From Basidiobolus meristosporus CBS 931.73 (lineage: Eukaryota > Basidiobolomycota > Basidiobolomycetes > Basidiobolales > Basidiobolaceae), in NCBI GenBank assembly GCA_002104905.1, contig MCFE01000397.1, forward strand, positions 1-64,000: DNA of 64,000 nucleotides, written 5' to 3'. The notes under the pieces were generated by a model. The model was not told the origin of the DNA and did no database searches. It was given only the letters and a program-made list of their open reading frames with translations. Below, one piece after another: positions 10,752 through 23,535 of the stretch. The position numbers and the translations under genes were made by a program. Position 1 is the first letter of the stretch. Each line of letters begins with the position of its first letter.

Positions 10752-12035
10752 TAGATTTCAACTTGGTCAATACCTGTGTGTGTGAAACAAGTGAACTTAT
10801 CAAGACACAGCTCTATAGAGCACTTAGAAAATGTACCCAGATATTCCTCATGATGGTTTTACAGGATGATTTCTCTACTCTTGCACCACAGAAGGTCCAG
10901 ACAATTTTAAATGAATTTTCAGAAGTGTTTCCAGAAGTGCTTGTAAGCCTACCACCAGTCAAAGACATGGCTAATGCCATTGATGCAAGAGATAGCCCTC
11001 CAGTGAGCAAGACTTTACAGAATGAGTCTATTTGAGTTGGAAGAGATGAAAAGAAAAATAGATCAGCTATTGAAGCAAGGATGTATCATACACAGCAAGT
11101 CACCTTGGGGAGCACCAGTAGTTTGTGTGAAAAGGACGGATGGAACACCTACGATGTGCATTGAATACAAAGCCCTCAACTCAGTTGCTGTGAAGAATAA
11201 GCACCCCATACCTCAGATTGATGAGCTTTTGGACCAACTCAATGGAGTTACCCTATGCAGCAAGATTAACCTCATGTCAGGATACCACCAGATTAGGGTG
11301 GAGCCAGAACACATCCTAAGACAGCATTCAGGACCAGAAACAGACACTATGAGTACCTAGTCATGAGTTATGGCCTTACCAATGCCCCTGTAACATTTAT
11401 GCCCTTGATGCAAGCAGTCTCCCAGGAACACTTAGACAAGTTTGTGGAAATCTACCTAGATGACATATTGATATACAGCAAGACAGAGTAGGAACTCTTG
11501 GTGCACATTGAAAAGGTCTTGAAGAAGTTAAGAGAGAACCAGCTGTACAGCAAGCTAGCAAAGTGTGAACTCTTGAAGCAACATGTTGAATACCTGGGAC
11601 ACATGGTGACTAGCATAGGAGTGACCTTAGACCCCAATATGGTTGAAGTCATCAAGAATTGGAAGCAGCCCCATAGCATATCAGAACTCAGATCATTACT
11701 TGGAATGGTTTCCTATTATTGGGGATATGTCAAGTCCTTTGCAAATATTGCAGCCCCTTTAACGGATATTCTCAAGAAAGACAACACCATGTATTACTGA
11801 GAAACAACAACACAAAAGAAGTTTGAGCCACAATGAACAGGACCTTTCAAGATCATCCAAGAATGTCCATTTGCAACTTACCAACTAGTGAACAAACAAG
11901 GTAATATCCAGGAAGACTTTGCTCTTAGGGACAGACTCAAGCTTGCAAGACTTGCTGACAATGCTTAACCATCAAGATATTGGTATCACAAGATAAGAGA
12001 TTCAAGAGAACCCTCTCAGCTTTGGTAGTAGGGAA
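10752..12035 (+). pseudogene. Gyp-B pol remnant, copy 1
   Basis: Three consecutive frames give the RT N-terminal part (VSLPPVKDMANAID, then LEEMKRKIDQLLKQGCI and SPWGAPVV), the RT core with [14 protein letters not shown], a broken YLDD block near 11457 followed by a TAG, and KVLKKLRENQLYSKL to the thumb/connection. At 11797 it jumps to the integrase C-terminus (GPFKIIQECPFATYQLV), so RNase H and most of integrase are deleted. The 3' end meets a purine tract and the LTR start at 12036. Gag and protease are missing because of truncation against TIR-Tnp2 ORF2. Confidence 0.85.
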
Positions 12036-12110
12036 TGTTATGATCTACTGCTTGAATATTTAAGTTGGATCAGCTCTAAGTCAAATCAATTATTTTATGC
12101 TTAGCCTATC
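12036..12110 (+). repeat. Gyp-B LTR, left part (split by Cop-A)
   Basis: It begins TGTTATGATCTACTGCTT, the Gyp-B LTR start (compare the reverse complement of the end of 32726-33103), directly after a purine tract. At 12110 it is interrupted by a complete Cop-A element and resumes at 16795. Flanking pentamers are CTATC (12106-12110) and CTCTC (16795-16799), a target-site duplication with one mismatch. Confidence 0.85.
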
Positions 12111-12479
12111 TGTTGAAATATTGGGCTATTTGGTATCATTCTGCAGCTAAAAGCTTACATAATAATTCTGGACTAGTCTTGGTCACTCTGGGACTAATTT
12201 ACAGCTCTGACTTTGCCACTTTCTTCAGAACTATGATCCTATGATTATTCCCCTGTAGTCAGGATCAAATTAGCACTAATACTTACTATTATGTACTAAC
12301 CCTGAAACTGTTACAGAATGCTCCTGAATACCAAGAAACCCTCCTTACTTAGTGTTTCAGCTGTATTACTTCTACAAAGGTATAAATACTGAATTTCTTT
12401 ACTAATAAGCAACAGTTCAACTATCATCACTATTTCTTGATAAGTTCCTTATATCCAAATCACTTCTTAAATTGCAACA
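12111..12479 (+). repeat. Cop-A copy 2, 5' LTR
   Basis: TG...CA ended, 369 bp, same length as the LTRs of the intact Cop-A. It contains GGTATAAATACTGA as a TATA-like promoter element near 12379. Confidence 0.9.
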
Positions 12480-12491
12480 GGTTATGAGCCC
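12480..12491 (+). other. Cop-A primer-binding site (initiator tRNA-Met anticodon region)
   Basis: GGTTATGAGCCC lies directly after the 5' LTR. It is complementary to the anticodon arm of fungal/plant initiator tRNA-Met rather than to a tRNA 3' end, as in copia and Ty5, which prime from a tRNA half-molecule. Confidence 0.75.
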
Positions 12492-12515
12492 CATTTACCT
12501 TAATCTATTCTAAAG

Positions 12516-15500
12516 ATGACTTCTACCAGCAAACAGAACAATACAAACATCTTCCCTTTAAAGGAGAGGTTTGATGGAAAGAACTACAAACTTTGGATAA
12601 TCAAGATGTAGATCCACCTTGAGGAAAGGAAGCTTTGGAATATAGTAGCAGGAAAAGAAGTTGAGCTCAAGGGAACAGCAGAAGAAGTGGAGAAGTTTCA
12701 AGAGAAGGAGAGAAAGGCCTTTAATGCCATATGTATCAATGTGCAAGATTCCTTCATTGGACAAATCCATGCCTCAAATACTGCCAAAGCAGCATGGGAA
12801 TACTTGAAGAAGATCTTTAGAGCAAAGTCAGTATCAAGCAAGCTTCATTTAAGACAAAAGTTCTTCAACATGAGGAAGAAGCCAGATGATGACATGCTAC
12901 AACTCATTACCAAAATGGAGACACTAGCAGAAGAACTTTACAGTATTAATGCTGGTGTAGATGATGAAGAAAAGATTCTATGTCTGCTTTGCAGCCTACC
13001 AGACAAGTATGAGCCACTCATACTTTTTTTTGAAAGCAGAGATGACAATTTGACTCTAGACTATGTCAAACAAAGACTTCTCCATAAAGAACTCCAACGT
13101 AATGATCAAGCAGAGAAAATCAAAGATAATGCTTTGTTCAGTTCAGAAAGGCACTCAGAAAAGAAGGGAAAGCAACAAAACCAAAGAAAACCTGGTTGCT
13201 GCTACTATTGTAAAAAGCCAGGACACTGGGCAAGAGAATGCAAGAAGAAATAAGCAGATGAAAAACAGTAACTAGAGCAGGCAAACCATATAACTACTGA
13301 TGAACAGTTATTTGTAACCATACAAGAGAGTGCAAGTAACCAAAGTAATGAATGGTCTATTGACTCTGGAGTCTCACATCATATTTGTGGTATAAAGGAG
13401 TAGTTCAGCAACTTGAAGACTATTCCTGTACAAAAGGTTTATCTGGGAGATAACTCTGCTCTGGATGCTACCGCAAGTGAGTCTATACAATTAAAAATGA
13501 GCAATTGCTCAGGGGCAACAACAGCAAGACTCACTGATGTACTCTATGTACCTGGAATGGCTAAGAACCTACTCTCAGTCAGTAAAGTAACTGCTCAGGG
13601 ACTGAAATTTGTTTTTACTAAGATGAGCTGCTCAATATTGGGTGAGAATGGACAAAAATTAGCTTTGGGAATTAGAGATCACAATATATACAATTTACAA
13701 TGCAAGATCATTGTACCTGAGCATGTCAACATTGCTGAAACTAATGAAACCAACTAGGAGACATGTCAGAGGAGGCTAGGACACATTGGGGCACAGAAAA
13801 TGAGCCAATTGGTGAAAAATCAGCTTGCTTTGGGCCTTAAATACTCAATTCCAATCAATTTGAATGTTTGTAAGGGATGTTCATATGTCAAACAAGCTAG
13901 GCAATGTTTCAAGAGCTCTGAAGGCATCAATACCACCAAAATATTGGCTATTGTACACTCAGACATATGTGGCCCCATGAGAACACTGTCCTTTGGAGCC
14001 AAGAGATACTTTATGACGTTTATTGATGACAAAACAAGATATACTTGGGTGTACTTCCTCAAAACAAAGGATGAAGCTTTAGGGATGTTTAAGCACTTCA
14101 AGAACATGGCAGAAACACAAACTGGGTGTAAATTGAAGGTACTACAAAGTGAGAATGGAGGAGAATACTGTTCAACAGAGTTTGCAAAATACTGCTTGTC
14201 TACTGGTATACTTAAACAGTCCACAGTTCCTCATACTCCACAGCACAATGGAGTAGCAGAATGTGCAAATTGAACAATAGTAGAGATGGGAAGATCTATG
14301 CTACATGATAAGGGAATGGACTACAAGTTTTGGGCTTTAATCTGCTGATACTGCAGTATACATCAAGAACAGATGCCCAACAACAGCACTACGTGATTCT
14401 ACACCCTTTGAAGCATATACAGGCCAAAAACCAGATCTCCAGCACCTCAATATCTTTGGCAGTGACATTTTTTATCACATTCCTGACAAAAAAGCTCAAA
14501 GTTGGAACCAAAGAGTAGGAAAGGTATCTTTCTTGGGTATTGTGAAGATACTAAAGGGTATAGAGTGTATGAGGGCAAAATTCAGAAGCTGATCAAGAGC
14601 AGGGACGTTGTATTCAAGGAGAATTCAGATCAGAAATCCACAGAAATCATTGGCCAGCTGCCTGATGATGCAATCAACACTAATGAAGAAGATATGTACC
14701 AAATCCAGCCAGATACGGAAGATGATTCCACCAGCTCCAGATCAGAGCAAATTATCCCAGCTAGGAGAGCAACCAGAATAAGAAATGCCTTAGGATATTG
14801 GTTGCAGACATCCAATGATCATGAAGAAGCTTATCTTGCCTTATGTGCTAAACCTTAGAATCTGGAACAGGCAATGCAAAGTCCAGATGCTACTATGTGA
14901 CAACAAGCCATGCAGGAGGAGTACCAATCATGGATAAAGGCAAAAACATGGGAACTGGTAGATTTACTAAATGGGAGAAAGCCAATAGGATGTAGATGGG
15001 TCTACAAGATCAAGATAACCCCAAGTGGTGCTGTTGATAAGTACAAGGCTAGATTGGTGGCAAAAGGCTATTCCTGGATCCAGGGACTAGACCTTAAGGA
15101 AACATTTGCTCCGGTTGCCAAGTTCAACTTCATTAGGACAGTTCTAGCCCTGGCAGTTGTACACAGTCTAGTTCTACACCAAATGGATGTTAAGACAGCC
15201 TTTCTGAATGGGGATTTGCAAGAAACTATATATATTGAGCAACCAGAAGGTTTTATCAATCCAAAAGACCCAATAAGGTGTGCAAACTTAGAAAATTGTT
15301 GTATGGGCTTAAGCAGGCACCAAGAGCATGGTATAACAAGATTGACACATGTCCAGAGGAAAATGGGTTCTCTTGTAGCACTGCAGATCACAGTATACAT
15401 GTGATACAGCTCAAAAAGGGTGTGATCATCCTAGTTCTTTATGTGGACACCTAATTATAGCTACAAGTGACCAAGAGGCACTTAAACAGACAAAATCAAA

Positions 15501-16413
15501 TCTCTTCAGCAAGTTTGAGATGAAAGATCTTGGAAAAATGAGCTGTTTTCTTAGAACTGAGGTCAAATCTGACATACCTACACAGAAAATTGTGCTGAAT
15601 CAGTCTAAGTACATCAGGGACATTCTTAGACGCTTCAATATGGAAAATTGCAAACCTGCAGCTACCCCTATGGACAATAACCTGAAATTAAGCAAATTGG
15701 AGCCAGTTATAGTCAAAAACGGCTCAAATATGGACCAATACTTTCCCTATCAATCAATGGTTGGTAGCCTAATGTACTTGATGGTGTCTACATGTCCAGA
15801 TATTGCAGTGGCAGTTGGAACCGTCAGTCAATTCATGCAAAATTATGGACCAGATCAAATTGCAGCAATTAAGTGGATTCTCATATATCTACAAGATACC
15901 ATAAATATGGTACTTCAATACTCTGGAGCAGCTAATAGGCAAAAATTTGATGGTTATAGTGATTCAGTCTGAGGTAGGGATCTGATTGACAGATGCTCTG
16001 CCACAGGCTATGTACATCTTTATGCTGGTGCAGCTATTACTTGGAATTGCAAGAAACAACCAAGAGTGGCCCTACCTACAACTGAAGCAGAATATATGGC
16101 TGCATGTCAAGCAACTAATTAGGCTATATGGCTACAAAAATTATTCAAAGACTTAGGTTTTAACTCAGATGAGCCAACATGTATTTACAAGGGTAATCAA
16201 GGTTGTATTTCATTAGCTTTAAATCCTACTAATGTTGCCAGAGCTAAGCACATTGATATACAGCATCACTTTGTGAGGAAAGCTGTAGAAAATAACTTAG
16301 TACAGTTAGTGTACTGCCTAACTAACAAAACAGTGGCAGATATATTGGCAAAACCACTAGCTAGGCCACAATTTGAGAATCTCAGGGAGGAATTAGGATT
16401 AAGAAATTATTAG
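12516..16413 (+). pseudogene. Cop-A gag-pol, decayed copy
   Basis: From ATG 12516 the sequence follows the intact Cop-A polyprotein throughout: Gag (12687-13253) with zinc knuckle CYYCKKPGHWAREC, protease with IDSGVSHHICG, integrase (HSDICGPM, SENGGEY, GVAECAN), RT and RNase H. It is broken by many stops and indels, such as the TGA after AECAN near 14271, a frame change after ANLENCC near 15300, and the TGA at 15970 where the intact copy has Trp. The protease here keeps the catalytic Asp that the intact copy has lost. Not functional. Confidence 0.9.
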
Positions 16414-16425
16414 GTTGAGGGGAAG

Positions 16426-16794
16426 TGTTGAAGTATTGGACTATTTGGCATCATTCTGCCGCTAGAAATTTACTTAACACTTCTGGACTAATCTTGGTCA
16501 TTGAGGGGCTTATTTACAGCTCTAATTTTGCCACTTTCTTCAGATCTATGATGCTATGATTACTCCTCTATAGTCAGGATCAAATTAGCACTAATACTAA
16601 CTATTATGTACTAACCCTGAAACTGTTACAGAATGCTCCTGAATATTGAGAAACCCTGCTTACTTAGTTTTACAACTGTATTACTTCTGCAAAGGTATAA
16701 ATACTGAGCTTCTTTACTAATAAACAACAGTTCAACTATTATCACTATTTCTTGATAAGTTCCTTATATCCAAATCACTTCTTAAATTGCAACA
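16426..16794 (+). repeat. Cop-A copy 2, 3' LTR
   Basis: 369 bp, begins TGTTGAAGTATTGGAC, ends TTAAATTGCAACA. It follows the purine tract TTGAGGGGAAG. Confidence 0.9.
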
Positions 16795-17092
16795 CTCTCA
16801 GTATATTGATGCTATCTATCATATCAGTAGTATTGGTCAGCAGATAAATGAGCAAATCCTTATCAGACAGCAATAGGTATATTAAGTAGGATCTGATTTG
16901 GTGATGATGATACAATCAAATGAGTCATCAGCCACAACCTACATTAGGAAATACAATTAGTCAGCAATTGATCTGGCAAAATGTATATAAGGAGCTGCTG
17001 GAACCTCAATAAAGATCAGTTCATGTTTTAGTGAATACAATACAGGCCAAACCCCCTATTCCTCTACACCTCTTGTATCTAGACTTGTAACA
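16795..17092 (+). repeat. Gyp-B LTR, right part (continuation of 12036-12110)
   Basis: After the target-site copy CTCTC, the Gyp-B LTR sequence resumes exactly where it broke off, runs through a TATA box (ATGTATATAAGGAG near 16982) and ends TCTAGACTTGTAACA. Removing 12111-16794 and one pentamer restores a continuous LTR of about 370 bp. Confidence 0.85.
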
Positions 17093-17452
17093 CACAATTC
17101 CCTACCTCAGGCTTGGGTAGACTCTTTTCCCTTTAGCTTTACCATAATCATTGCCAGATCTTTTGCTGTTACTTTAAATGAGTACCTCTTGTGTTGCAAT
17201 ATGTTTTGTCCTTCATAAGTGCTGCATGAGTGCATTCATTTTTGCCTGCTTGTCCCTCATCAGCAATCTTCTGGCTACCTGACATGTCTTTGCTGATTTT
17301 TTTGTGCATTTAGTCCACTTATTAAAGGCTCCTGAAAAAGCAGAAGGTCTTTACTAGTGCTAGGCTCTACACAGCTTTGATCAAGTGATTCATGTATCAA
17401 ACTACTCTTTTTCTATGATAAACACCATACTGATGCAGCTGTTTCTCCCTGC
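17093..17452 (-). pseudogene. TIR-Tnp2 accessory ORF2 fragment
   Basis: It matches plus-strand 45705-46000 (CTACCTCAGGCTTGGGTAG, then CATTGCCAGATCTTTTGCTG and TTGCCTGCTTGTCC), so it is a minus-strand ORF2 piece, full of frame breaks. It is the left flank of the TIR-Tnp2 copy that starts at 17453. Confidence 0.6.
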
Positions 17453-17879
17453 CCCTACACAAGATAATGGATATAATCCTGTGAAAGGCCATCACAAGAT
17501 CAAGGTCCAGTGACCAAGAGGTATTGATCATTTTAGGACACTAGGCAAAGACTGTTGCAAAATAATTGCACCCCAGATTTCACAAAAAAGCTTAGTCAAA
17601 ATATTTCATCATAACAACACATAAGTGGCGTTTGACTGGTACTCTGCTAATCTTCTCACTTTGTGGTCCTAGACACTGAACCACCTCCTATGTTTGTATT
17701 CATTGATTGGTTATTGCTGCTCATCCACACTCCTTACTTCCTGACTCAACCAATTCACTTACATTTCATGCATCCAATTGATTTATTTCCATTGACACTT
17801 CAGTTGTACCTCAATGGCCAGTTGTCTTGACCTAAACTAGTCTCTTTATTCTACACTAACATTGAGCCCAACCTTACAT

Positions 17880-19674
17880 GCAACAAGTAACTCTGTTGAA
17901 ATCCACCATTCAATTGGTATTTCTGCTGTAACCCTCTTTTTGCAACTCTTTGGTGGGAACCCTGCAGCTTTACATCACCGTTAATTCATGGGTTCCCATA
18001 TATCCTGGTCTTCAGCCAGCACTGCAAGGTCTAGCACCTCATCTGCCAGTCTTTGAAATAAATTCTTGCAATAATAAAGTGTGTTTCTGGAGCACTGCTC
18101 TTGAAAAAGTGCTGCCATCCCTTGGTGTGCCTATTGGTGTTCCAAAACTCCACCGCAGGTATACAATAGTCATTTAACTTCTTAAAATTGATGCTTTGTC
18201 TGTCAGTGGGATATCCAATCTGCCTACAATGGCAGATGTGAAGGCAGTGGTAGACAAATTGTATTACTCTGCAAACTCAAATACCTCACTGGAGTGTAGC
18301 TGAACTGGCTGTGCTTTCAACTCTAGAGAAAACAGCATCTGTCTAGTTTGTAACTCTACTGGGTTGACAACATCAATTAGTGAGAACTACAGCATTTTTC
18401 TCCCACCTCCCTTTGTCTGGCTTACATTGGGCTTTTTCTCTTCACCTTTCTCTTGATCATAGCAAAGTCACTCACTGCTACTTTGATGGAGCTCTTGAAA
18501 GGTACTTTATTTTCTCCTTGGTGAATGTTACACTAGTACATCTGTTTTGCAGGCTGGTCCCTTGCTAGTACTCAAAAATGTGTTTTTATCACTGTCAAAT
18601 TGCTCACTGCTACTGTGAACTAATGCTTATTGCATTGTACTATATTTTCTTCCTAATGAATGCTGCACTGGTGCATCTGTTTTTGCCTATTGATCCTTTA
18701 CTGGCACTCCTCTGGCTATATGATGTGTCTTTGCCACTTGTTAGGAGCTTTTAGCCTTGCTGGTCTTCAACTGTTGCACCCTTATTCTGTGGCCTTTGAT
18801 GGTTTCTGCTATTCTTGAGTCACTATCTAAACATACAAATGCTGGCTCATAATCTGTCTGCATGCTTGAGTCCAGGATAATGCTCATGGAGCAGGTAAAG
18901 TGCATTCCACTTGGCTTTGAGTTCCTGATGATCCCATGGAATGCCAGCCTTAAGGTGATGCCATATTAGACTTCTTTCAGCATCTTGCATATTAGACTAC
19001 TCAGATTATTGCACTCAACAGCATCACGGATTCTCAGTGTCTTTTAATTTATAGGCTAGGATACACTGTAGTCTCACCCACCCATGCTGTGATAGGTATT
19101 TCAGGGGGCTTTATATGTGGGCAATGTTTATGTGCTTCAGCAATTATATGGTGTTCTTCTGCTGTTACATTGGAAATGGCTCAATTCATGGCATTGATCT
19201 TGAGCTACTCAAGTTCCTTCTTTGCAGCAAAGATGTTGCATTCACTACCTGAGATCCCTATGAAAAATTATTGAGATGATCCCATTAAAAGGCCAACTCA
19301 AAGTTAAAGTCCCAAGACTAAAAGGTACTGATCCCTTCAGGACACTGCTCAGGTTGTGACCCTTGGGTCCATTACTATAAAAATAGATGGTTGGTTCCTT
19401 TGCTTACTACAGATCTTGTAGCGCATAAAGGCTTAGATTTTATCAAATGTTGTGGCAAAGTAAGGAATATGTGGACATTGATATTTCACTCTACAGTTGC
19501 TTCATCAAGTACTGGTGGATGAAAATTTGGAAAATGTCCGGAAGACCTTTTTTGGATGTTTCCCTGCTTGTTGCACTAAATGTCAAAGAAAGCTGTTGTC
19601 CAACCATTCTTCTGTTGCTGTCAGCGGTGGGGTTTGATTAGGAACCAGACAACTTTGCTTTATTTTTTGGTGGC
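17880..19674 (-). pseudogene. TIR-Tnp2 ORF2, copy 1 remnant
   Basis: It aligns by eye with the ORF2 at 45161-47115 over most of its length, starting at a minus-strand ATG near 19674 that opens with the same lysine-rich start (PKNKAKLSGS) and a TAA soon after. The central part is interrupted at 19256-19540 by a fragment starting with the family terminus. Many stops. No product expected. Confidence 0.65.
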
Positions 19675-19835
19675 ATATATATGAAAGTGGGTCAAACTAA
19701 AGGTGCAAAGGTGTTACATATACATGTGTATGTGGTGCCACAACTGTATTTATAGTGCTTTCTACGGCAGGTCATCATTGAATCTCACATTCATATAGAT
19801 GCAATGTCTCAAAAACAAGACTGCCTTAAGTTCAC

Positions 19836-22680
19836 ATGAGTATCAACAAAAAAGTGATATTATAGTGTTACATTGTTGATGGTCAAACTGTTTGCCACAT
19901 GGACAAGATTACTTTGACTCAATGTTGTAAGACAAGAGAAAAAAGACCATGTGGCTATTGTGGCAAGCCCCTCAGCCATGAAGCACACAGACAGCATAGG
20001 AAGTATTACAAGGATTACTGCCAGTGTTTTGCTACCCAAGTCATATTTGACCATTGATTGGTCACTACTATACCAACATTGTCTTGTTGGCCATTTGATA
20101 CTAATGTATTGGCACCTGCCCAGCTTTGTCACCTTGCACAAACTGAGTCAAGTGAGTTTTTGACACCTTTGGGCTCACCTCAGCCTTCCAAATATGGCAT
20201 GCAGAGTGATAGCTCTGATGAATAAGGTTTACTGATGGATTTTGAGCCTATCTCTTGTAACAACAGTACCATGTATTAGACCTGTCAAATCTCTATATGC
20301 AATGCAACAACACCCATTTAAACAAATGCCAAGGATACTTTATGGAGCCAAGTGAGCCTAGTAATACATCTACCGGTGAATGATGTAGTGTTGTGGCTTG
20401 AGAAGTGGCATGTCTCTGTTGCAATTTAAGAAGTGATTTGGATATAAGGAACTTATCAAGAAATAGTGATAATAGTTAAACTGTTGTTTATTCATAAAGA
20501 AGCTCAGTATTTATACCTTTGTAGAAGTAATACAGCTGCAACACTAAGTAGGGAGGGTTTCTCAATATTCAGGAGCATTCTGTAACAGTTTCAGGGTTAG
20601 TACATAATGTTTGGTAATAGTGCTAATTTGATCCTGACTATAGGGGAATAATCATAAGATCATATATCTGGAGAAAGTGGCAAAGTTAAGGCAGTAAATG
20701 AGTCCTACAGTGACTAAGACTAGCCTAGAATTGTTAAGTAAATTTTTAGCTGCTGAATGATACCAAATAGTCCAATATTTCAACAGTCTCCACCAATATC
20801 AGTAATGGGGGCTTTGAGGATTTTTACTACTTCTTGCCAAAATCATACTGGGATGCAACTTACCATGTACATTGTACAAGTGGACAACCATCATGCAGCT
20901 GGCAACAAATGATCCAGAGACTGTCCTGATTCCAGCATGTGTTACCATTTGCATGGCATTCAAATCCAAAAATGCTACCATTGCAACATGCCCAAGTTGT
21001 CAGATATCCACCACCATTAGGGGAAAACATTGTTCACACCCTGGATATATTCTGGTCGTACCCTGTCTGAGGAAGCTGATGCAGTCCAACAAATATTGCA
21101 AAGCAATACAGTACTGGACTCTCATAAAACAAGTACTCTACCAGCAAATCTTGCTGGCCACTGATTCTCATCAATCTGAATCTGCCACCCATCTTGTAGT
21201 ATCAAACCAATAATCTGATGGTAGTCTCACTGGTATATGGGCCTAAATTGCTGTCCAACCTGCATAGCTACCTGTATCCATTGCTGGATTAACTTTGTAT
21301 GCCTTTCAGCATGATAACAGTATATGGCTGTCATGTAAAAGTGCATATTATTATGTGCATTAGAGATACCCCTGCCATCAGCAAGATAACAGGTTTTTCC
21401 GGGCACAATAGATAGTATTGCTGTCAAATATGTGAGATCCAGGGGATTTACTTCATAACTGACACACACTATTATTACCCAAATGCCAGTACTAAGAGCA
21501 TCATATTTCCACAGAGAGAACATACAGAAGTCAGCATGCAATTGCAGCAAAGTTGGCTAGCTATAAGCTGGAATATGGATTCAATTGGAAACCAGCAATA
21601 CTTAAGATAGAGGGTATCTGTTAGTGCAAAAGCTTTCCGCTGGGAGCAAAGCACTTGCTTTTCAACACTATCCCTATAATGATCACCAAGTTGCACATGG
21701 GGCATTTCAAGCTAAATGAGCCCTTGAAGATATTACAGAGTATTTGCTACACTAAGCACTTCTCACAAGCTCCAATTTATATTAATACACATATGCAACA
21801 ATACAAATGCAAAGACTGAATGAACTAGATATGTATTTATTCAAGTGGTATTCTGAAGTCATTCCTATCAAGAGTGCAGTGAAAGCATTGGGAGTCATAC
21901 GCGGACATTGTAGGAATATTTATTCTGAAGCAGATCACCAATGCCAACTTGATATATCTACAGCTGTTGTGTGAGGAGTGTGTGATGGAGTTTAAGTAGC
22001 TATACTGGAAATATAAAGCTGAACGTGTAGATCTCTGCCGCTATTGTATCCATTTTCTATTCCATCTTGCATAGTGTGTGGAGAATATTGGGTTTTGATT
22101 CACCTTTTGAGAGTTTCTTATGGAGCAGTTGTGTGGGGAGATAGCCAGAGAAGTCAAGTTGCAGGTAGTACTATATCCCAATAACATCAACAATATTACC
22201 TTCAAGTCTGTCACAGATGTGATGAGTTGGCATATGGAGGACAGCCAGGAAGAGTTGGAAAGTACTGAGGATAAATGTGCACATGGAGACACCTATGCCT
22301 ATGACATCAAGGAGCTAAGCAGCCCAAATGTGTGGGTAATCAGTTAAGTAATGCAATGTTGGGTTGGGTACAACAAGCAACTCATTTTCATCAGGAAAAT
22401 TCTATTAAGGTGTGCTGGATTTCTCATGGTCACAAGCCAACTTCTACACCACTCAATATGGAATTCACACAAACAAACACCTACAAGGGGGACTAGAATC
22501 CAGCAGGGAGAAGGAATATATTGGCTATATACCAAGAAGTTCTTTGCGGATATTCAGGAGGAATTAATGGCAGAAGTGGTGACAACCAAGCATATGTTTG
22601 CAGGATGTGTATGTAACCTGTAGTACATGGTATATGGTAAGTTTGCAAGTATCACACTAAAAAGCCGTAAAGTTGAGGTG
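19836..22680 (+). pseudogene. Tnp2-type transposase, copy 1 remnant
   Basis: The probable ancestral start is ATG 19836. The frame contains a Cys/His segment (GYCGKPLSHEAHRQH in the corresponding copy), then breaks at the solo LTR 20417-20785, then continues with ETVLIPACVTICMAF and CPSCQ. The C-terminal Tnp2 domain is recognisable around 21940-22350 (LYLQLLCEECVM, a YWKYKAERVDLCR-like block, then MEQLCGEIAREVKLQV). Stops and frameshifts throughout. Tnp2 proteins are the transposases of CACTA/EnSpm elements; this copy is dead. Confidence 0.75.
20417..20785 (-). repeat. Solo Cop-A LTR with perfect target duplication
   Basis: The 369-bp LTR (TGTTGCAATTT...ATATTTCAACA on the plus strand) is nearly identical to those of the intact Cop-A and is flanked by GTCTC on both sides (20412-20416 and 20786-20790). 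The TIR-Tnp2 copy at 47830-47860 shows the corresponding uninterrupted site. It is the product of LTR-LTR recombination after a Cop-A insertion. Confidence 0.95.
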
Positions 22681-23267
22681 ATAGAAGTATGTCAATTGTG
22701 GCAGGTATGCGTGTTTGTGGAGGTTAGTAAGCAGGAGGCCATGTTTTTTTGATTTGAACTATATGTGAATTACCCAAAGTAGTAGTGGGTAAGCAAATAA
22801 AGAGGGATGATTCTACAGTGGAATATATGAAGTGCACAAGGGGGGTAGAAAAAGGAAATAACATTTTGTAAATTAGTACAATAGCATTATACAAGACCAG
22901 CAATGGGCTGTCATACTACCAATATAATGCCATCAGAGTCTTGCTGTGAGGCTGCCAAAGTACCGCCAAGTTTCTTGCCATATAAGACAATGGATGTCCT
23001 GGCCATTTGGATCCACTTAAAATAGTTATAGAGCGCTAAAAGACCGCAACAATACCATGCAGATATCATCACAGCATTGCTTTAGTCTTGTCAAGTTTTA
23101 TCACTTCATTTGGTTGTAAAATTAGCAAAACACTGTCACAATCCTGCCATAAGATTGTTAGAAGGGTCATTGTTTCCAAGCTGCTGGTACTATGATGGTC
23201 TCTAAATGGATCCTGATGGCTGATCTGGATCAAATCTACCCACGGGACCAAATTATTTCTCATAGGG

Positions 23268-23535
23268 CAATATTGAATGCTTTACATGTGTTATCTGTTC
23301 ATTCTGCTTCTGAACTACTTCCTGAGGAAGAAGGCTCACTGCAAGATTGTAAGCCTATTTTCCCTAACAAAAGTACTATGCCTGAGCCCAGCAAAATCCC
23401 AACATGGAATGAGACTACATCAATAAAAATATGTCAAGGATACTTAATGGAGCAAAGTCCAACCAGTATACAATCTGGTGGTGAATGATGTGATGTTGTT
23501 ATTAAAGAAATGGCATGTTTCCACAAATTTTGGCA
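23268..23535 (+). pseudogene. Fragment of another TIR-Tnp2 copy (ORF2 edge and tnp2 N-region)
   Basis: About 23275-23325 matches ORF2-side sequence (compare 46660-46700) and 23330-23535 matches tnp2 codons around 47660-47860 (GAAGGCTCACTG..., GAATGATGTGATG). This is a deleted copy that served as target or neighbour for TIR-Tnp2 copy 1. Confidence 0.55.

Larger units (their letters stand above)
12111..16794 (+). mobile_element. Cop-A copy 2, full-length but decayed copia element
   Basis: The element spans 4684 bp with 369-bp LTRs at 12111-12479 and 16426-16794. It carries a primer-binding site at 12480-12491 and a purine tract (GGTTGAGGGGAAG) before the 3' LTR. The two LTRs differ at about 35 of 369 positions by eye, much more than the intact copy at 33463, so this is an old insertion. 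It sits inside a Gyp-B LTR. Confidence 0.9.
17453..23267 (+). mobile_element. TIR-Tnp2 copy 1 (decayed)
   Basis: The right end reads CCAAATTATTTCTCATAGGG (ending 23267), whose reverse complement CCCTATGAGAAATAATTTGG pairs with family left termini. The left end near 17453 is eroded (CCCCTACACAAGATAATGG). Order inside: left arm, ORF2 remnant on the minus strand (about 17880-19674), a short divergent gap, tnp2 on the plus strand (from 19836), then the right arm. A solo Cop-A LTR sits in the tnp2 part. A partial left terminus of another copy (CCCTATGAAAAATTATTGAG) lies at 19256 inside ORF2, followed by about 170 bp not matched elsewhere. Confidence 0.75.
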
